64,000 bases of DNA from CAIQQQ01 sp037445025. GTDB lineage: Bacteria; Pseudomonadota; Alphaproteobacteria; Acetobacterales; Acetobacteraceae. Each line of letters begins with the position of its first letter. Positions within the stretch are counted from its first letter, which is position 1. The notes beneath the pieces are model-generated. The model was not told where the DNA came from. It searched no databases and saw only the letters and a list, made by a program, of their open reading frames with translations. Made by a program: the position numbers and the translations under genes. Positions 25,713-38,956 of this stretch are shown here, in pieces. The stretch is from assembly GCA_037445025.1 (NCBI GenBank), contig JBBILI010000006.1, positions 1 to 64,000 on the forward strand, in the 5' to 3' direction.

Positions 25713-26597
25713 ATGGATGACACGACACAGCGCCACAGCATCGCCGAGGGCGGGCTGCAGGCCACCATCCTGGCACAGGGGGCAGAGCTCTGCTCGCTGC
25801 ACGATGCCGAAGCCGGTGAGATGCTGTGGCAGGCGGGCGCCGCCTGGCCGCGCCACGCCCCGGTGCTGTTTCCCATCGTGGGGCGCCTGCAGGACGACAC
25901 GCTGATCCATGACGGCGTGCGGTATCGTCTGACCCAGCACGGCTTCGCCCGCGACCGGCTGTTCCGCTGCACCGACAGCGGCCCCACCTTCTGCACGCTG
26001 GAACTGACCGATGATGCAGCGACGCGGGCGATGTACCCGTTCGCCTTCCGGTTCGCCCTCGCCTTCCGCATCGCCGCAGGCTGGCTGGAAGTGGGCCACA
26101 GCGTGACCAACACCGGGGATGCGACGCTGCCGGTGAACATGGGCGGCCATCCCGCGTTCCGCTGGCCGCTCGCCGATGGCGTGCCCAAATCCGCCCATAT
26201 CCTAACCTTCTCCGCGCCGGAGACCGCCCCGTTGCCGCCGATCCTCAGCGGGCTGCTCGGACCGGCCAGCATCCCCTCGCCCATCGCCGACCGGGTGCTG
26301 AAGCTTGACGACGCGGTGTTCGCCGCCGACGCCCTGGTGCTGAGCCCGGTGCAGAGCCGGTCCGTCCGTTTCACCGCACCCGGTGCGCCCGGGCTGGAGA
26401 TGCAATGGTCGGGCTTCCCCGATTTCGGCGTGTGGATGCGCCCGCCCGGCGCGTTTCTCTGCCTGGAGCCCTGGCTCGGCACCGCCAGTCCCGCCGGCTG
26501 GCAGGGCGCGTTCATGGACAAGCCCGGCACCGTCCGGCTGGCCCCCGGCGCGACGCTGGAGGCGATGTACAAGGTCCGCGTGCTGCCGAAGGACTGA
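25713..26597 (+). CDS. Aldose 1-epimerase family protein
   Basis: A 294-residue galactose-mutarotase-like protein. The start HSIAEGGLQATILAQGAELC leads into LFPIVGRLQDDTLIHDGVRY and LTQHGFARDRLF, typical of the LACX/YeaD-like branch of aldose epimerases. NMGGHPAFRWPL contains the conserved His and CLEPWLG is the C-terminal motif. It probably interconverts sugar anomers; the sugar is unknown. It is divergent from the ATPase gene with 20 nt between starts. Confidence 0.87.
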   Translation: MDDTTQRHSIAEGGLQATILAQGAELCSLHDAEAGEMLWQAGAAWPRHAPVLFPIVGRLQDDTLIHDGVRYRLTQHGFARDRLFRCTDSGPTFCTLELTDDAATRAMYPFAFRFALAFRIAAGWLEVGHSVTNTGDATLPVNMGGHPAFRWPLADGVPKSAHILTFSAPETAPLPPILSGLLGPASIPSPIADRVLKLDDAVFAADALVLSPVQSRSVRFTAPGAPGLEMQWSGFPDFGVWMRPPGAFLCLEPWLGTASPAGWQGAFMDKPGTVRLAPGATLEAMYKVRVLPKD

Positions 26598-26652
26598 CAC
26601 GATACGGCTGAGAGCGCCGTCATCGCCCAAGGCGCGATAGTCTGTGAGGGTT

Positions 26653-26779
26653 AAGCAAGCACTTCTTTTCTGAAGAAAAGAAGCAAAAGACTTTCATTCG
26701 TTGGAGCCAACCTCTCTCCGGAGGAGGGCGTCAGCCGACAGAAAGTTTTTTGGTTCTTTTTTCAAAAAAGAACCGCTTC
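26653..26779. repeat. AT-rich palindromic element, copy 3 (full length), between convergent genes
   Basis: A complete element: AAGCAAGCACTTCTTTTCTG with its complement-forming GAAGAAAAGAAG, AAAAGACTTTCATTCGTTGG, the GC-rich core CTCTCTCCGGAGGAGGGCG with TCAGCCGA, then AAGTTTTTTGGTTC and TTTTTTCAAAAAAGAACC. It ends directly on the histidine-kinase stop codon. The flanking hairpins with T-runs could stop transcription from both sides. Confidence 0.85.
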
Positions 26780-29356
26780 CTACCCCTGCGGAAACATCCC
26801 CCTCAGCCGATCCACCAGATCCTGCCGCTTATACGGTTTGGTGAGGAACGCCGCCCCCGCGTCGATCACCTCGGTCAGCGGCTTGCTCTGCTGGGTGAAG
26901 CCGGAGGTCATCAGAATGCGCATCTGCGGCGCGATGCCACGTGCCTCACGGGCGAGGTCCAACCCGTTGAGGGTGCCGGGCAGCACAATGTCCGAGAACA
27001 GCAGGTCGAACCTCGCGCCGGCCCGCAGCATCTGCGCCGCCTCGTCGGCGGTCATCACGCCGGTTGTCTCGAAACCCGACTGGTCCAGCAGGTGCAGCAC
27101 GGTGCTGAGGACCTCCGGCTGGTCCTCCACCACCAGCACACTCCGTCCGGACACCTGCCAGGTGCCCTGCGCACGGGTCTTGCGACGCGGCGTGGCGGCG
27201 GCGGTGTCGGCCGGCAGCACCAGGCTCGCCACCGTGCCGCGACCGACCTCGCTGGTCAGCGTCACATGGCCGCCCGACTGGCGGGCGAAGCCGTACACCA
27301 TGCTCAGCCCGAGGCCGCTGCCCTGGCCCACCTCCTTGGTGGTGAAGAACGGATCGAACACATGGGCCATAATGTCGGGCGCGATGCCGCTGCCCTGGTC
27401 GGTCACGCTGATGCACACATAGTCGCCGGGCTTCATGTCGTCATGCAATTCGGCGTCGCCCGGCTGCAGATGCCGCAGATCCGCCTGCAGCAGGATCACG
27501 CCGCCGCCCGGCATGGCGTCCCGCGCGTTGATGATGAGGTTCATCACCGCGTTCTCCAGCTGCCCGCTGTCGACATTGGCGGCGATCCGGTCGTGATGCA
27601 GCTCGACCTTGAGCTCGAAGCGTTCGCCGAGACTGCGGGCCAGCAGCGGCTGCAGCGAGGTCAGCGCCTCGGTCAGCTGCACCTTCTGCGGGCGCAGCGG
27701 CGCGCGGCGGGCGTAGGAGAGCAGCTGGCCGGTCAGCTCGGCGCCGCGCACCGAGGCGTGCAGCGCGGGGGCCAGCAGCGCCTGCAGCGGGTCACCCTCG
27801 GGCAGACGGCTCGCCGCCTCCTCCAGATTGAGGGTGACGACGGTGAGCAGATTGTTGAAGTCATGCGCGATGCCGCCGGTCAGCTGGCCCACGGTCTTGA
27901 GCTTTTCGCTGCGGATCATCGCCTCCTCCTGGAAGCGGCGCTGGGTGATGTCGCGGCGGATGCTCACCCAGTGGGTGACGGTGTTCTTGCTGTCGGTGAG
28001 CGGCGCGAGGTCAAGTTCGACCCAGAGGGCCGCGCCGTCGCTGCGGTAGTTCAGCACCTCGGTGCGGATATGGCGGAATTCACGCATGGCGCGGTCGATG
28101 GCGGCGAGTGTGACCGGATCGCTGTCCGGCCCGCGCAGCACGCGGGTGGTGCGGCCGATGATGGAGTCGAGCGTGTAGCCGAACAGGTCGCAGAAACCGC
28201 TGTTGGCATAGATGATCGGCGCATCGGCATCGGCGTCCGGCGTGGCCTCGGTGATCAGCACGCCGTCGCCGGCGCGGTCCAGCGCGTTGCCGAGCAGCAG
28301 CACGCGCTCCTCGGCGATCTTGCGCAGCAGGGCCGGGCGGATGATGTCCTCGAGCGAGGCGATGTCGGCCACGATCGCCTCGAGCATGGTCAGCGGATCG
28401 CGAAACGACAGCGCCACGCCGAAGCGCTCGCCCTGCACCCAGATCGGGTAGCTCACCTGGCAGGCGAGGCCCGCGGCCATGGCGGCGCCCACCAGGGCGT
28501 AGGCCTCCGGGTTGACGATCTCGCTGTAGCGCAGCGTGGTCGGCCGGTTGGCGCGGATGGAGGCGGCGGTGAAGGAGTTGGTGCTGCTCACCGGCGCGCG
28601 CGGCGGCATGGCGAAGTAGCTGCGGCTGTTCACCGTGTCGTCCTCGTAGCGCGACACCTCGATCATCGCCTCGTGCGGCAGCACCAGCTTCCAGATCCGC
28701 CCGATGGTGGCGCCGTGATGGAGGCAGAGCTCGGAGAGCATCGCCGTCAGCGCCAACTCGCAGGTGGTGGCGGCGGCGATGGCGGCCTGCAGCCGTTCCA
28801 CCCGCACCGCCCGCAGGGCCAGCGCGGTCAGCCGCACCTCGTTGCGGCGCTGGTCGAGGATCTGCATCGCGGTCTCGGCCAGGCGGGCCAGAAGGTTCAG
28901 CGATGCGTCATCGGGGTACGGGCGGGGCGCCGGATCGAACACGCAGAGCGAGCCGACGCAGTGGCCGTCCGGCGTGATCAGCGGCACGCCGGCATAGAAG
29001 CGCACAAACGGTGCCCCGGTGACGACGACATGCAGGGCAAAACGTGGATCGGCCTTGGTGTCGGCCACGACCAGCGGCCCGGCGCTGCGCACGACCATGT
29101 CGCACAGCGTCCTGTCGCGGGGGGCGGCGCTGCGCTCGACATTGAAGGCCGCGCGTATCCAGGTGGTGTCGTCATCGACCAGCGTCAGCAGGCCGTACCT
29201 GACGCCGAACAGGCGTGCCGCCGCCTCGGCCAGCGAATCAAGCGCGGTATCCGAGGCGCCGGGCATGGTTCCGTAGCTGGCCAGCGCGGTCAGACGCTTC
29301 AGATCGTTCCCGGGCCTGCTCAGGATCGGGGGGAAGACGTTGGTTGAGATTTCCAT
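26780..29356 (-). CDS. Hybrid sensor histidine kinase/response regulator (GAF-GAF-LOV-like PAS-HK-REC)
   Basis: An 858-residue cytoplasmic kinase with no membrane segment. Domains in order: GAF (~35-170, FGVRYGLLTLVDDDTTWIRA), second GAF-like (~190-345), PAS (~355-472), HisKA with GGIAHDFNNLL (His498), HATPase with NLIINARDAM, TDQGSGIAPDI and GSGLGLSMVYGFA, and a C-terminal receiver (~745-858) with SVLVVEDQ, FSDIVLP and LTKPYKR. The PAS is LOV-like (GRTTRVLRGPDSDP) but Thr404 replaces the flavin-binding Cys. Kinase and receiver residues look intact. It probably senses small molecules or redox state and passes phosphate to its own receiver. It stands alone, flanked by a repeat element at its 3' end. 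Confidence 0.92.
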   Translation of the reverse strand: MEISTNVFPPILSRPGNDLKRLTALASYGTMPGASDTALDSLAEAAARLFGVRYGLLTLVDDDTTWIRAAFNVERSAAPRDRTLCDMVVRSAGPLVVADTKADPRFALHVVVTGAPFVRFYAGVPLITPDGHCVGSLCVFDPAPRPYPDDASLNLLARLAETAMQILDQRRNEVRLTALALRAVRVERLQAAIAAATTCELALTAMLSELCLHHGATIGRIWKLVLPHEAMIEVSRYEDDTVNSRSYFAMPPRAPVSSTNSFTAASIRANRPTTLRYSEIVNPEAYALVGAAMAAGLACQVSYPIWVQGERFGVALSFRDPLTMLEAIVADIASLEDIIRPALLRKIAEERVLLLGNALDRAGDGVLITEATPDADADAPIIYANSGFCDLFGYTLDSIIGRTTRVLRGPDSDPVTLAAIDRAMREFRHIRTEVLNYRSDGAALWVELDLAPLTDSKNTVTHWVSIRRDITQRRFQEEAMIRSEKLKTVGQLTGGIAHDFNNLLTVVTLNLEEAASRLPEGDPLQALLAPALHASVRGAELTGQLLSYARRAPLRPQKVQLTEALTSLQPLLARSLGERFELKVELHHDRIAANVDSGQLENAVMNLIINARDAMPGGGVILLQADLRHLQPGDAELHDDMKPGDYVCISVTDQGSGIAPDIMAHVFDPFFTTKEVGQGSGLGLSMVYGFARQSGGHVTLTSEVGRGTVASLVLPADTAAATPRRKTRAQGTWQVSGRSVLVVEDQPEVLSTVLHLLDQSGFETTGVMTADEAAQMLRAGARFDLLFSDIVLPGTLNGLDLAREARGIAPQMRILMTSGFTQQSKPLTEVIDAGAAFLTKPYKRQDLVDRLRGMFPQG

Positions 29357-29458
29357 ACCCTGCTTATGAGAGCAAATTCAGCGTATTGTGTCGATCATGC
29401 CTGCGCGCGCCGCGCGGGGCACCAGCCCAGATGACCGAGGCAGGAGGGCCATGGATCA

Positions 29459-30283
29459 CTAGATCCCTCTTTCGCGCTTGATGCGATCCCAGGCGGCGTT
29501 GATCCGGGCCACCTTGTCGCCGGCCCGCGCGATCACGTCCGGCGCGGCGCCCTGGCTGGCCAGGCTGTCCGGATGGTTCTCGCGCATCAGCTGCTTCCAG
29601 GTGGCGCGCAGCTGCTCGGGCGAGGCGTCACGGCCGAGACCGAGCACGGCGTAGGGATCCTCGCCGGTTTCGGCCGCACGGCGGGGGCTGGCGCCCGTGG
29701 CCCGCTCCCACGACGCGCGGCCGAGGCCGAAGCCGCGGCAGACCGCACTCAGCAGATCGCGCTCGGCCATGTTGACCGGCCCATCGGACTGGGCGATGGC
29801 GAACAGCGCGCACAGCACGTCCTCGAGCTTGTCGGGATCGTCGGCGAAGGCCTCGCCGAGCTGGCGGGCGTAGAGCAGCGGGTCCTCCTCGCTGTCGCGC
29901 GCCCGGTCGAACAGCGTGCCGATCTCGCGCACCGCCTCCTGCGGGATGCGGAAGGAGCGCTTGAACGCATCGATCTCGGGGCGGCGGACCGGACCGTCGA
30001 TCCGGGCGACCTTGGCGGCCAGCACCACCACGCCGAGGGCGAACAGCTGCTCGCGGCCGCCGGGCAGCTGGCGCGGCATGGGGTTGAAGCCGAGCGAGAA
30101 CTGCGCCGTGCCGAACTGCGGCCAGCCGGAGGCGGTGCCCATGCGCGTCTCCGCGGCATGACCGAACGCGGCGCCCATGACGGCGCCGAAAGGTCCTCCC
30201 ATGGCAAAGCCGGCCATGCCGCCGATGATCTTGCCCCACACGCGCGTTGATCCCGCCCCGATACCGTGGGCGTACAATATCAT
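29459..30283 (-). CDS. TerB/DjlA-like protein with C-terminal J domain
   Basis: A 274-residue protein. It opens MILYAHGIGAGSTRVWGKII followed by a glycine-zipper-like segment (GGMAGFAMGGPFGAVMGAAF) that may contact membrane. The middle is a TerB-type helical domain (LFALGVVVLAAKVARIDGPV, with acidic DGPV repeats). The C-terminus is a J domain: DPYAVLGLGRDASPEQLRAT and the HPD motif in MRENHPDSLA. This is the layout of DjlA co-chaperones, which stimulate DnaK. The ATG at 30283 is chosen over the longer frame, which reads through the promoter region of the divergent oxoprolinase gene. Confidence 0.88.
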   Translation of the reverse strand: MILYAHGIGAGSTRVWGKIIGGMAGFAMGGPFGAVMGAAFGHAAETRMGTASGWPQFGTAQFSLGFNPMPRQLPGGREQLFALGVVVLAAKVARIDGPVRRPEIDAFKRSFRIPQEAVREIGTLFDRARDSEEDPLLYARQLGEAFADDPDKLEDVLCALFAIAQSDGPVNMAERDLLSAVCRGFGLGRASWERATGASPRRAAETGEDPYAVLGLGRDASPEQLRATWKQLMRENHPDSLASQGAAPDVIARAGDKVARINAAWDRIKRERGI

Positions 30284-30418
30284 GAGCGACTTACCTGCGC
30301 CAAAAGCCCATGTGAAAAAATGCGGCACTGCACACGGCCGCACCGGGCCGGGTCTTGGTCACGTGGCACACCGGGCCTATACGGGCTGCGGCGCGGCGCT
30401 TCGGGGGATCTGGCGGAT

Positions 30419-34002
<3,584 letters not shown>

Positions 34003-34006
<4 letters not shown>

Positions 34007-36909
34007 GGCTGCGGATCGGCGCCATGCTGCTGTGGCTGCTCGGGGGCGTGATCCTGCTGGCCCCCGTCGCCGCCTGGGTGGTGCCGCCGCTGCTCGACTG
34101 GAACCAGTACCGCGACGACATCGCCCGCATCGTCTCCGACCGGCTCGGCCGCGCGGTGCAGATCCAGGGCAATGTCAGCCTCGAACTGCTGCCCCAGCCG
34201 ATCCTGGTCGCCGCCCGCATCAGCGTGGCCGAGGCCGGCGACGGCATGGCGATGAAGCTTGGCCAGCTGCGCCTGCGCCTGGCCCTCGGCCCGCTGCTGT
34301 CCGGCCATGTCGATGCGCAGGAGCTGGAGCTGCGCGGGCTCGACGTGCATCTGCCCTGGCCTTACACGCCCGCCCCGTTCTCATGGCGTTCGCCCACCTG
34401 GCTGCAGTCGCTGTCCGCGCGCATCGAAGATGGGCGGCTGCAGATCGGCTCCGTCGCCGTCACCGGCATCGCCGCCACGCTTGGCACCGGCGAGAACGGC
34501 AGCACCGCGCTGGCCGGGCAGGCCACCATCTCCGGCCAGGCCTGGCACCTCACCGCCCGCCTCGCCCAGCCGGACAGCCAAGGTTCGGCCGGCCTCGACC
34601 TCAGCCTGGACGGCCAGGGCCCGATGCAGGGGCTCGGCGCGATGTTCGCAGGCCAGCTCGGTGGCGACGGCACGCTGTCCGGGCGGATCAGCGGCCGCGG
34701 GCCTGACCTGTCGCGCCTGCTGCCGGCCCCGGCGGTGCCGTTTCGCGCCGATGGCCGGCTGTCGCTCGCCGCCGGCCTCGCCATCGCCGACCAGCTCGCC
34801 ATCGAGATCGCGGGCTCGCCGGCCCGCGGCACCGTCACCCTGCGGCTGGCGCCCGCGCCGCGGCTTGACGTGTCGCTGGCCGCGAGCCGGCTCGATCTCG
34901 ACAGCTGGCTGCCTGCCCTGCTGCGCGGCCAGGAAGCCGGCGCGCTGGTGCCGACCACGATCGATCTCTCCGCCGAGGCCGCGACTCTGGCCTCCGGCAC
35001 GCTGCGCGGGCTGCGCGGCAATTTTGCCCTGGGCTCTGGCCAGGGCGACCTGCGCGACGTGAGCGCGGTGCTGCCTGGCGAGGCGCAGCTGCATCTCGCC
35101 GGGCAGATCCGCCGTGCCGCCGACGGCCATCTGAGCTTCACCGGCCCGGCCAGCCTCGCCGCCCCGGATCTGCGGACCACCCTCGCCTGGCTCGGCCATG
35201 CCGGGCTCGCACCGCTGGGCGATCTGCCGCCTGCCGTGCTGCGCAGCGCCACGCTGAGCGCCACTGTCACCGCCGATGCCGGCACCGCCCCGGGGGTGAC
35301 GCTGTCCGACCTTGCCGGTCAGATCGATGACAGCCAGGTCAAAGGCCGGCTGCTGCTGCACCCCGTGCTGAACGCCACGAAGCGTCTCGGCCTCACCGCC
35401 CAGCTCGATCTCGACCGGCTGGCGCTTGACCCCTGGGTGGACGGGCTGACCCCGCCGATCTCAAGCCTGCCCACCCGGCTTGGCCATGCGGATCTCGATC
35501 TCCGGGTGAAGGCGCAGCACGCCACGCTGCGCGGCCACGGGCTTGATGACACCACGATCGATTTCGCCACCGAACCCGGCAAGCTCACGCTGCGTCAGAT
35601 CGAGGCGACCTCGCTGGGCGTGCACGCCGCCGGGCTCGCCACGCTGTTCGAGGGCGGCCGCATCGCCGATGCGCGGCTGGAGCTGCAGGCCGGCAGCGGC
35701 GTCGCCGGCGCGGCGCTGGCCGCCTGGGCCCCGTCGCTCGGCCCGCTTGCGGCGCGGCTGCCGCGCGACAAACTTTCGCTCGTCGTGACCGGCGGCGGTG
35801 CGCCGGAGGCGCTGTCCCTGCGCGGCACCGCCGAGATGGGCGATCTGCATCTGGAGGCACAGCCGACGCTGAACCTTGCCGCCGGGAGCTGGACCAGCCA
35901 GATCATGCTGCGTCATCCCGGTGCGCCAAGGCTGCTCGACAGCATCGGCTTTCCGGGCACCGCGTCCTGGCTGGGCGACGGATCGCTCTCGCTCGTGGCC
36001 AGCCTCACCGGCGGCCCGAACAAGCTCGGCGCCGACAGCTTCGACCTTTCGGCCGGCAGCCTGCACGCCACCGGCAGCCTGGCGCTCGACCCGTCCGGCG
36101 CGCCCGCGCTGACCGGGCGGATCAGTGCGGACACGCTGCCGTTGCCGCTGCCTTATCCGCGTTCGCCCGACCCGCTGCCGACCTCGGCCTTGCAGGGATG
36201 GCAGGCCAATCTGAAGCTGGATGCCGGCCATGTTCTGGTCGGGCTGACCGAGCTCGCCGATCACGCCAGCACGCAGATCACCCTGCAGAACGGCACGCTC
36301 TCGCTGGCGGGTCTCGCGGCCCGGATCGATGGCGGGGCGCTGGGGGGCGACATTTCGCTGAACGTGGCACAGCCGGTGCCCGTGCTGGCGGCCACGCTGT
36401 CGCTCACCGGCGCCACGCTGTCCGCGCCGCTGTTCGAGCTGCCGCTCGATATCGCCTCCGGCCAGCTCGACCTGCATGCCGCCATCACCGCGAGCGGCCA
36501 TTCGCCGCAGGCGCTGCTGTCCACGCTGTCCGGCACGGTGAACCTGTCGGCCGATCAGGGCACTTTCGACGGTGCGGCACTGGAACGCATCGCGCCGCGG
36601 CTGGATGACACGTCATTGCGCACAGCCCTGTCCGGCGGAACCACGCCGTTTGATCACATCGCGCTCGCGGCAACCCTGACCACCGGCGCGCTGACGCTGT
36701 CTGACGGCACGATCGTGACACCGTTCGGCACGGCGCGTCTGGCGGGGCTGGCCGATCTCACCGACCGGACCGGCGAGCTGCGTCTCGCGGTGCGGCCCAA
36801 CGTGGCGGATCCGCCGGAGCTTGCGGTGCGGTTCAGCGGGAGTTTGGAGCATCCGACACGGACGCTGGAGCTGGCCAATGCGTTGGCGTGGCGGGCGGCG
36901 CATCAATAA
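34003..36909 (+). CDS. AsmA-family protein
   Basis: A 968-residue inner-membrane-anchored periplasmic protein. One N-terminal membrane segment (AMLLWLLGGVILLAPVAAWV) is followed by LLDWNQYRDDIARIVSDRLG and the AsmA-type stretch VQIQGNVSLELLPQPILVAA. The rest is a long series of beta-strand repeats, and the C-terminal ALLSTLSGTVNLSADQGTFD plus FDHIALAATLTTGALTLSDG are typical AsmA_2 features. The family is related to bridge-like lipid-transfer proteins and affects outer-membrane composition. It starts by ATGA overlap with the oxoprolinase gene, an odd functional partner. A repeat element begins at its stop. Confidence 0.88.
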
Positions 36910-37036
36910 GCAAGGACTTCTTTTTCTGAAGAAAAAGAAGCAAAAAGACTTTCATTCGTTGAGCGGACGTCTCTCCGGAGGAGGGCGTCAGCCGATCAGA
37001 AGTTTTTTGGTTCTTTTTTTCAAAAAAGAACTGCTT
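36908..37036. repeat. AT-rich palindromic element, copy 4 (full length), between convergent genes
   Basis: A complete element with the same order as copy 3: CTTCTTTTTCTGAAG hairpin, AAGACTTTCATTCGTTGAGC, the core TCTCTCCGGAGGAGGGCG with TCAGCCGATC, then AAGTTTTTTGGTTC and CTTTTTTTCAAAAAAG. The TAA of the AsmA gene lies at its left edge. On the other strand it supplies the last codons (VLF) and TGA stop of the ABC ATPase gene. Bidirectional terminator by structure. Confidence 0.88.
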
Positions 37037-38003
37037 TCTCCCAACAAGAAACCTCCGAATCCCCCACCTGCTCCAACCTTGGCGCCTCCACACTGCACCG
37101 CGGCCGCGCGATCGGGCAGCGCGGATGAAAGCTGCACCCGGACGGCGGCGCCATCGGGCTCGGCAGTTCGCCGCGCACCGCCTCCAGGCTGCGCGGCGCA
37201 TCCGGATCGAGCTTCGGCACGGCGCCCAGCAGCGCGCGTGTGTAGGGATGCCGCGGCGTGGTGAACACCGTCTCGGTCGGCCCGGTCTCCACCACGCGGC
37301 CCAGATACATCACCGCCATCCGGTGCGTGATATGGCGCACCAGCCGCAGATCATGGGTGATGAACACCAGCGACAGTCCGAGCTGCGCCTGCAGATCGAC
37401 GAACAGATTGACGATCTGCGCCTGCACCGAGACATCGAGGGCCGAGACCGGCTCGTCGGCGATGATCACCCGCGGCTCCACCGCCAAGGCGCGCGCGATG
37501 CCGATGCGCTGGCGCTGCCCGCCGGAGAACTCGTGCGGCCGGCGAACGGCGGCGGTGCTGGGCAGCTGCACCAGCTCCAAAAGCTGCAGCACCCGCGCCT
37601 GGATCTGATCCTTCGGCACGATGTCATGCACATGTAGGGCCTCGGCCAGGGTTTCGCCCACCGTCATGCGCGGGTTCAGCGAGGCGAACGGGTCCTGGAA
37701 CACCATCTGCACCGCGCGGTTGAAGCCGCGCCGTGCGGCGCCGTCGAGGGTTGCGATGTCCACGCCCTCGAAGCGCACCTGCCCCGCATCCGGCTCGATC
37801 AGCCGCACCAGGCAGCGCGCCAGGGTGGATTTGCCGCAGCCGCTTTCGCCCACCACGCCCAGCGTCTCGCCGGCTTCGATGGCGAGGCTGACGCCGGACA
37901 GCGCATGCACCATCTTGCGCGGCCGGCGCAGCAGCGTGTCGGTCAGGCTGCGGATGCCGGCGAAGCGGCGCTCCACGCCATCGGCTTCGAGCAGGATCGT
38001 CAT
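37020..38003 (-). CDS. Peptide ABC transporter ATP-binding protein (DppF/OppF type)
   Basis: A 327-residue ATPase. Walker A is VVGESGCGKSTLARCLVRLI, the Q-loop lies in VQMVFQDPFASLNPRMTV, the signature is EFSGGQRQRIGIARALAVEP, and Walker B is VIIADEPVSALDVSVQAQIV. The C-terminal oligopeptide-transporter domain (CSFHPRCPIARPRC) has the cysteines of OppF/DppF proteins, which in some members bind an Fe-S cluster. It overlaps dppD upstream by 4 nt. Its last residues AVLF are encoded by the adjacent repeat element. It powers the importer with the DppD homologue. Confidence 0.92.
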   Translation of the reverse strand: MTILLEADGVERRFAGIRSLTDTLLRRPRKMVHALSGVSLAIEAGETLGVVGESGCGKSTLARCLVRLIEPDAGQVRFEGVDIATLDGAARRGFNRAVQMVFQDPFASLNPRMTVGETLAEALHVHDIVPKDQIQARVLQLLELVQLPSTAAVRRPHEFSGGQRQRIGIARALAVEPRVIIADEPVSALDVSVQAQIVNLFVDLQAQLGLSLVFITHDLRLVRHITHRMAVMYLGRVVETGPTETVFTTPRHPYTRALLGAVPKLDPDAPRSLEAVRGELPSPMAPPSGCSFHPRCPIARPRCSVEAPRLEQVGDSEVSCWEKAVLF

Positions 38004-38956
38004 TGCGTGGCCCTCGCGAAGCAGGCGGCGGTGCGGGAGCCCTGGGTGATCAGCGCCGGCCGCTCGGTGGTGCAGCGGTCCAGCACCTCGGCACAGCGCG
38101 GCGCGAAGGCGCAGCCTTCGGCGGGGTGGCTGAGCCGCGGTGCCATGCCGGGGATCGGCACCAGTCGGGTGGTGGAGGCCTGGTCACTCGGCATCGCCTG
38201 CAGCAGGGCGGCGGTGTAGGCGTGGTGCGGATGGCGGAACACATCGCGCACCGTGCCGGTTTCGCAGATCCGCCCGGCATACATCACCGCCACCCGGTCG
38301 CAGGTCTGGGCCACGACGCCAAGATCATGGGTGACCAGCAGCAGCGCCATGCCGAGTTCGTCCTTCAGCCGCAGCAGCAGGCGCAGGATCTGGTCCTGGA
38401 TGGTGACGTCGAGGGCCGTGGTCGGCTCGTCGGCCAGCAGCAAGGCGGGGTTGGCGGCGAGCGCGATGGCGATCATGGCGCGCTGGCGCATGCCGCCGGA
38501 GAATTCATGGGCATATTGGCCCAGCCGCGTGGCCCCGGCTGCGATGCCCACGTGATCGAGCAGTTCCAGCGCCCGGGCGCGGCGGGCCTTGGCGTCGAGA
38601 TCGGTGTGCGCCACCAGCACCTCGTCGATCTGCAGCCCGATCGACAGCACCGGGTTGAGGGCGGCCATCGGCTCCTGGAACACCATGCCGATCTGCCCGC
38701 CGCGGATCGCCTCCAACTCCGGCTCGGGCATGGTGAGCAGATCCCGCCCGCGCCAGGAGACCCGCCCGGTTGTGGTGGCATGGGCATGCAGCAGCTTCGC
38801 GATCGCGCGCAGCGTGACGGACTTGCCGGAGCCGCTTTCGCCGACCAGCCCGACCACCTCGCCGGGGCCGACCGTCAGATCCACGCCATCCACCGCCCAC
38901 ACCTTGCCGCGTGGCGTGTCGAACAGGACGCGCAGGTTCTCGACCTCGAGGCTCAT
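38000..38956 (-). CDS. Peptide ABC transporter ATP-binding protein (DppD/OppD type)
   Basis: A 318-residue ATPase. Walker A GLVGESGSGKSVTLRAIAKL, Q-loop GMVFQEPMAALNPVLSIG, signature EFSGGMRQRAMIAIALAANP and Walker B LLLADEPTTALDVTIQDQIL are intact; the C-terminal CAFAPRCAEVLDRC is the oligopeptide-type extension. The ATG at 38956 overlaps the permease stop by 4 nt; the much longer frame upstream is a shadow of the permease gene. Third ORF after the binding protein and permeases of this cluster. Confidence 0.92.
   Translation of the reverse strand: MSLEVENLRVLFDTPRGKVWAVDGVDLTVGPGEVVGLVGESGSGKSVTLRAIAKLLHAHATTTGRVSWRGRDLLTMPEPELEAIRGGQIGMVFQEPMAALNPVLSIGLQIDEVLVAHTDLDAKARRARALELLDHVGIAAGATRLGQYAHEFSGGMRQRAMIAIALAANPALLLADEPTTALDVTIQDQILRLLLRLKDELGMALLLVTHDLGVVAQTCDRVAVMYAGRICETGTVRDVFRHPHHAYTAALLQAMPSDQASTTRLVPIPGMAPRLSHPAEGCAFAPRCAEVLDRCTTERPALITQGSRTAACFARATQ

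Noticed and set aside
27930..28295. True LOV blue-light photoreceptor
   Set aside because: The cysteine required for the flavin adduct is replaced by Thr, so it cannot be called a LOV photoreceptor.
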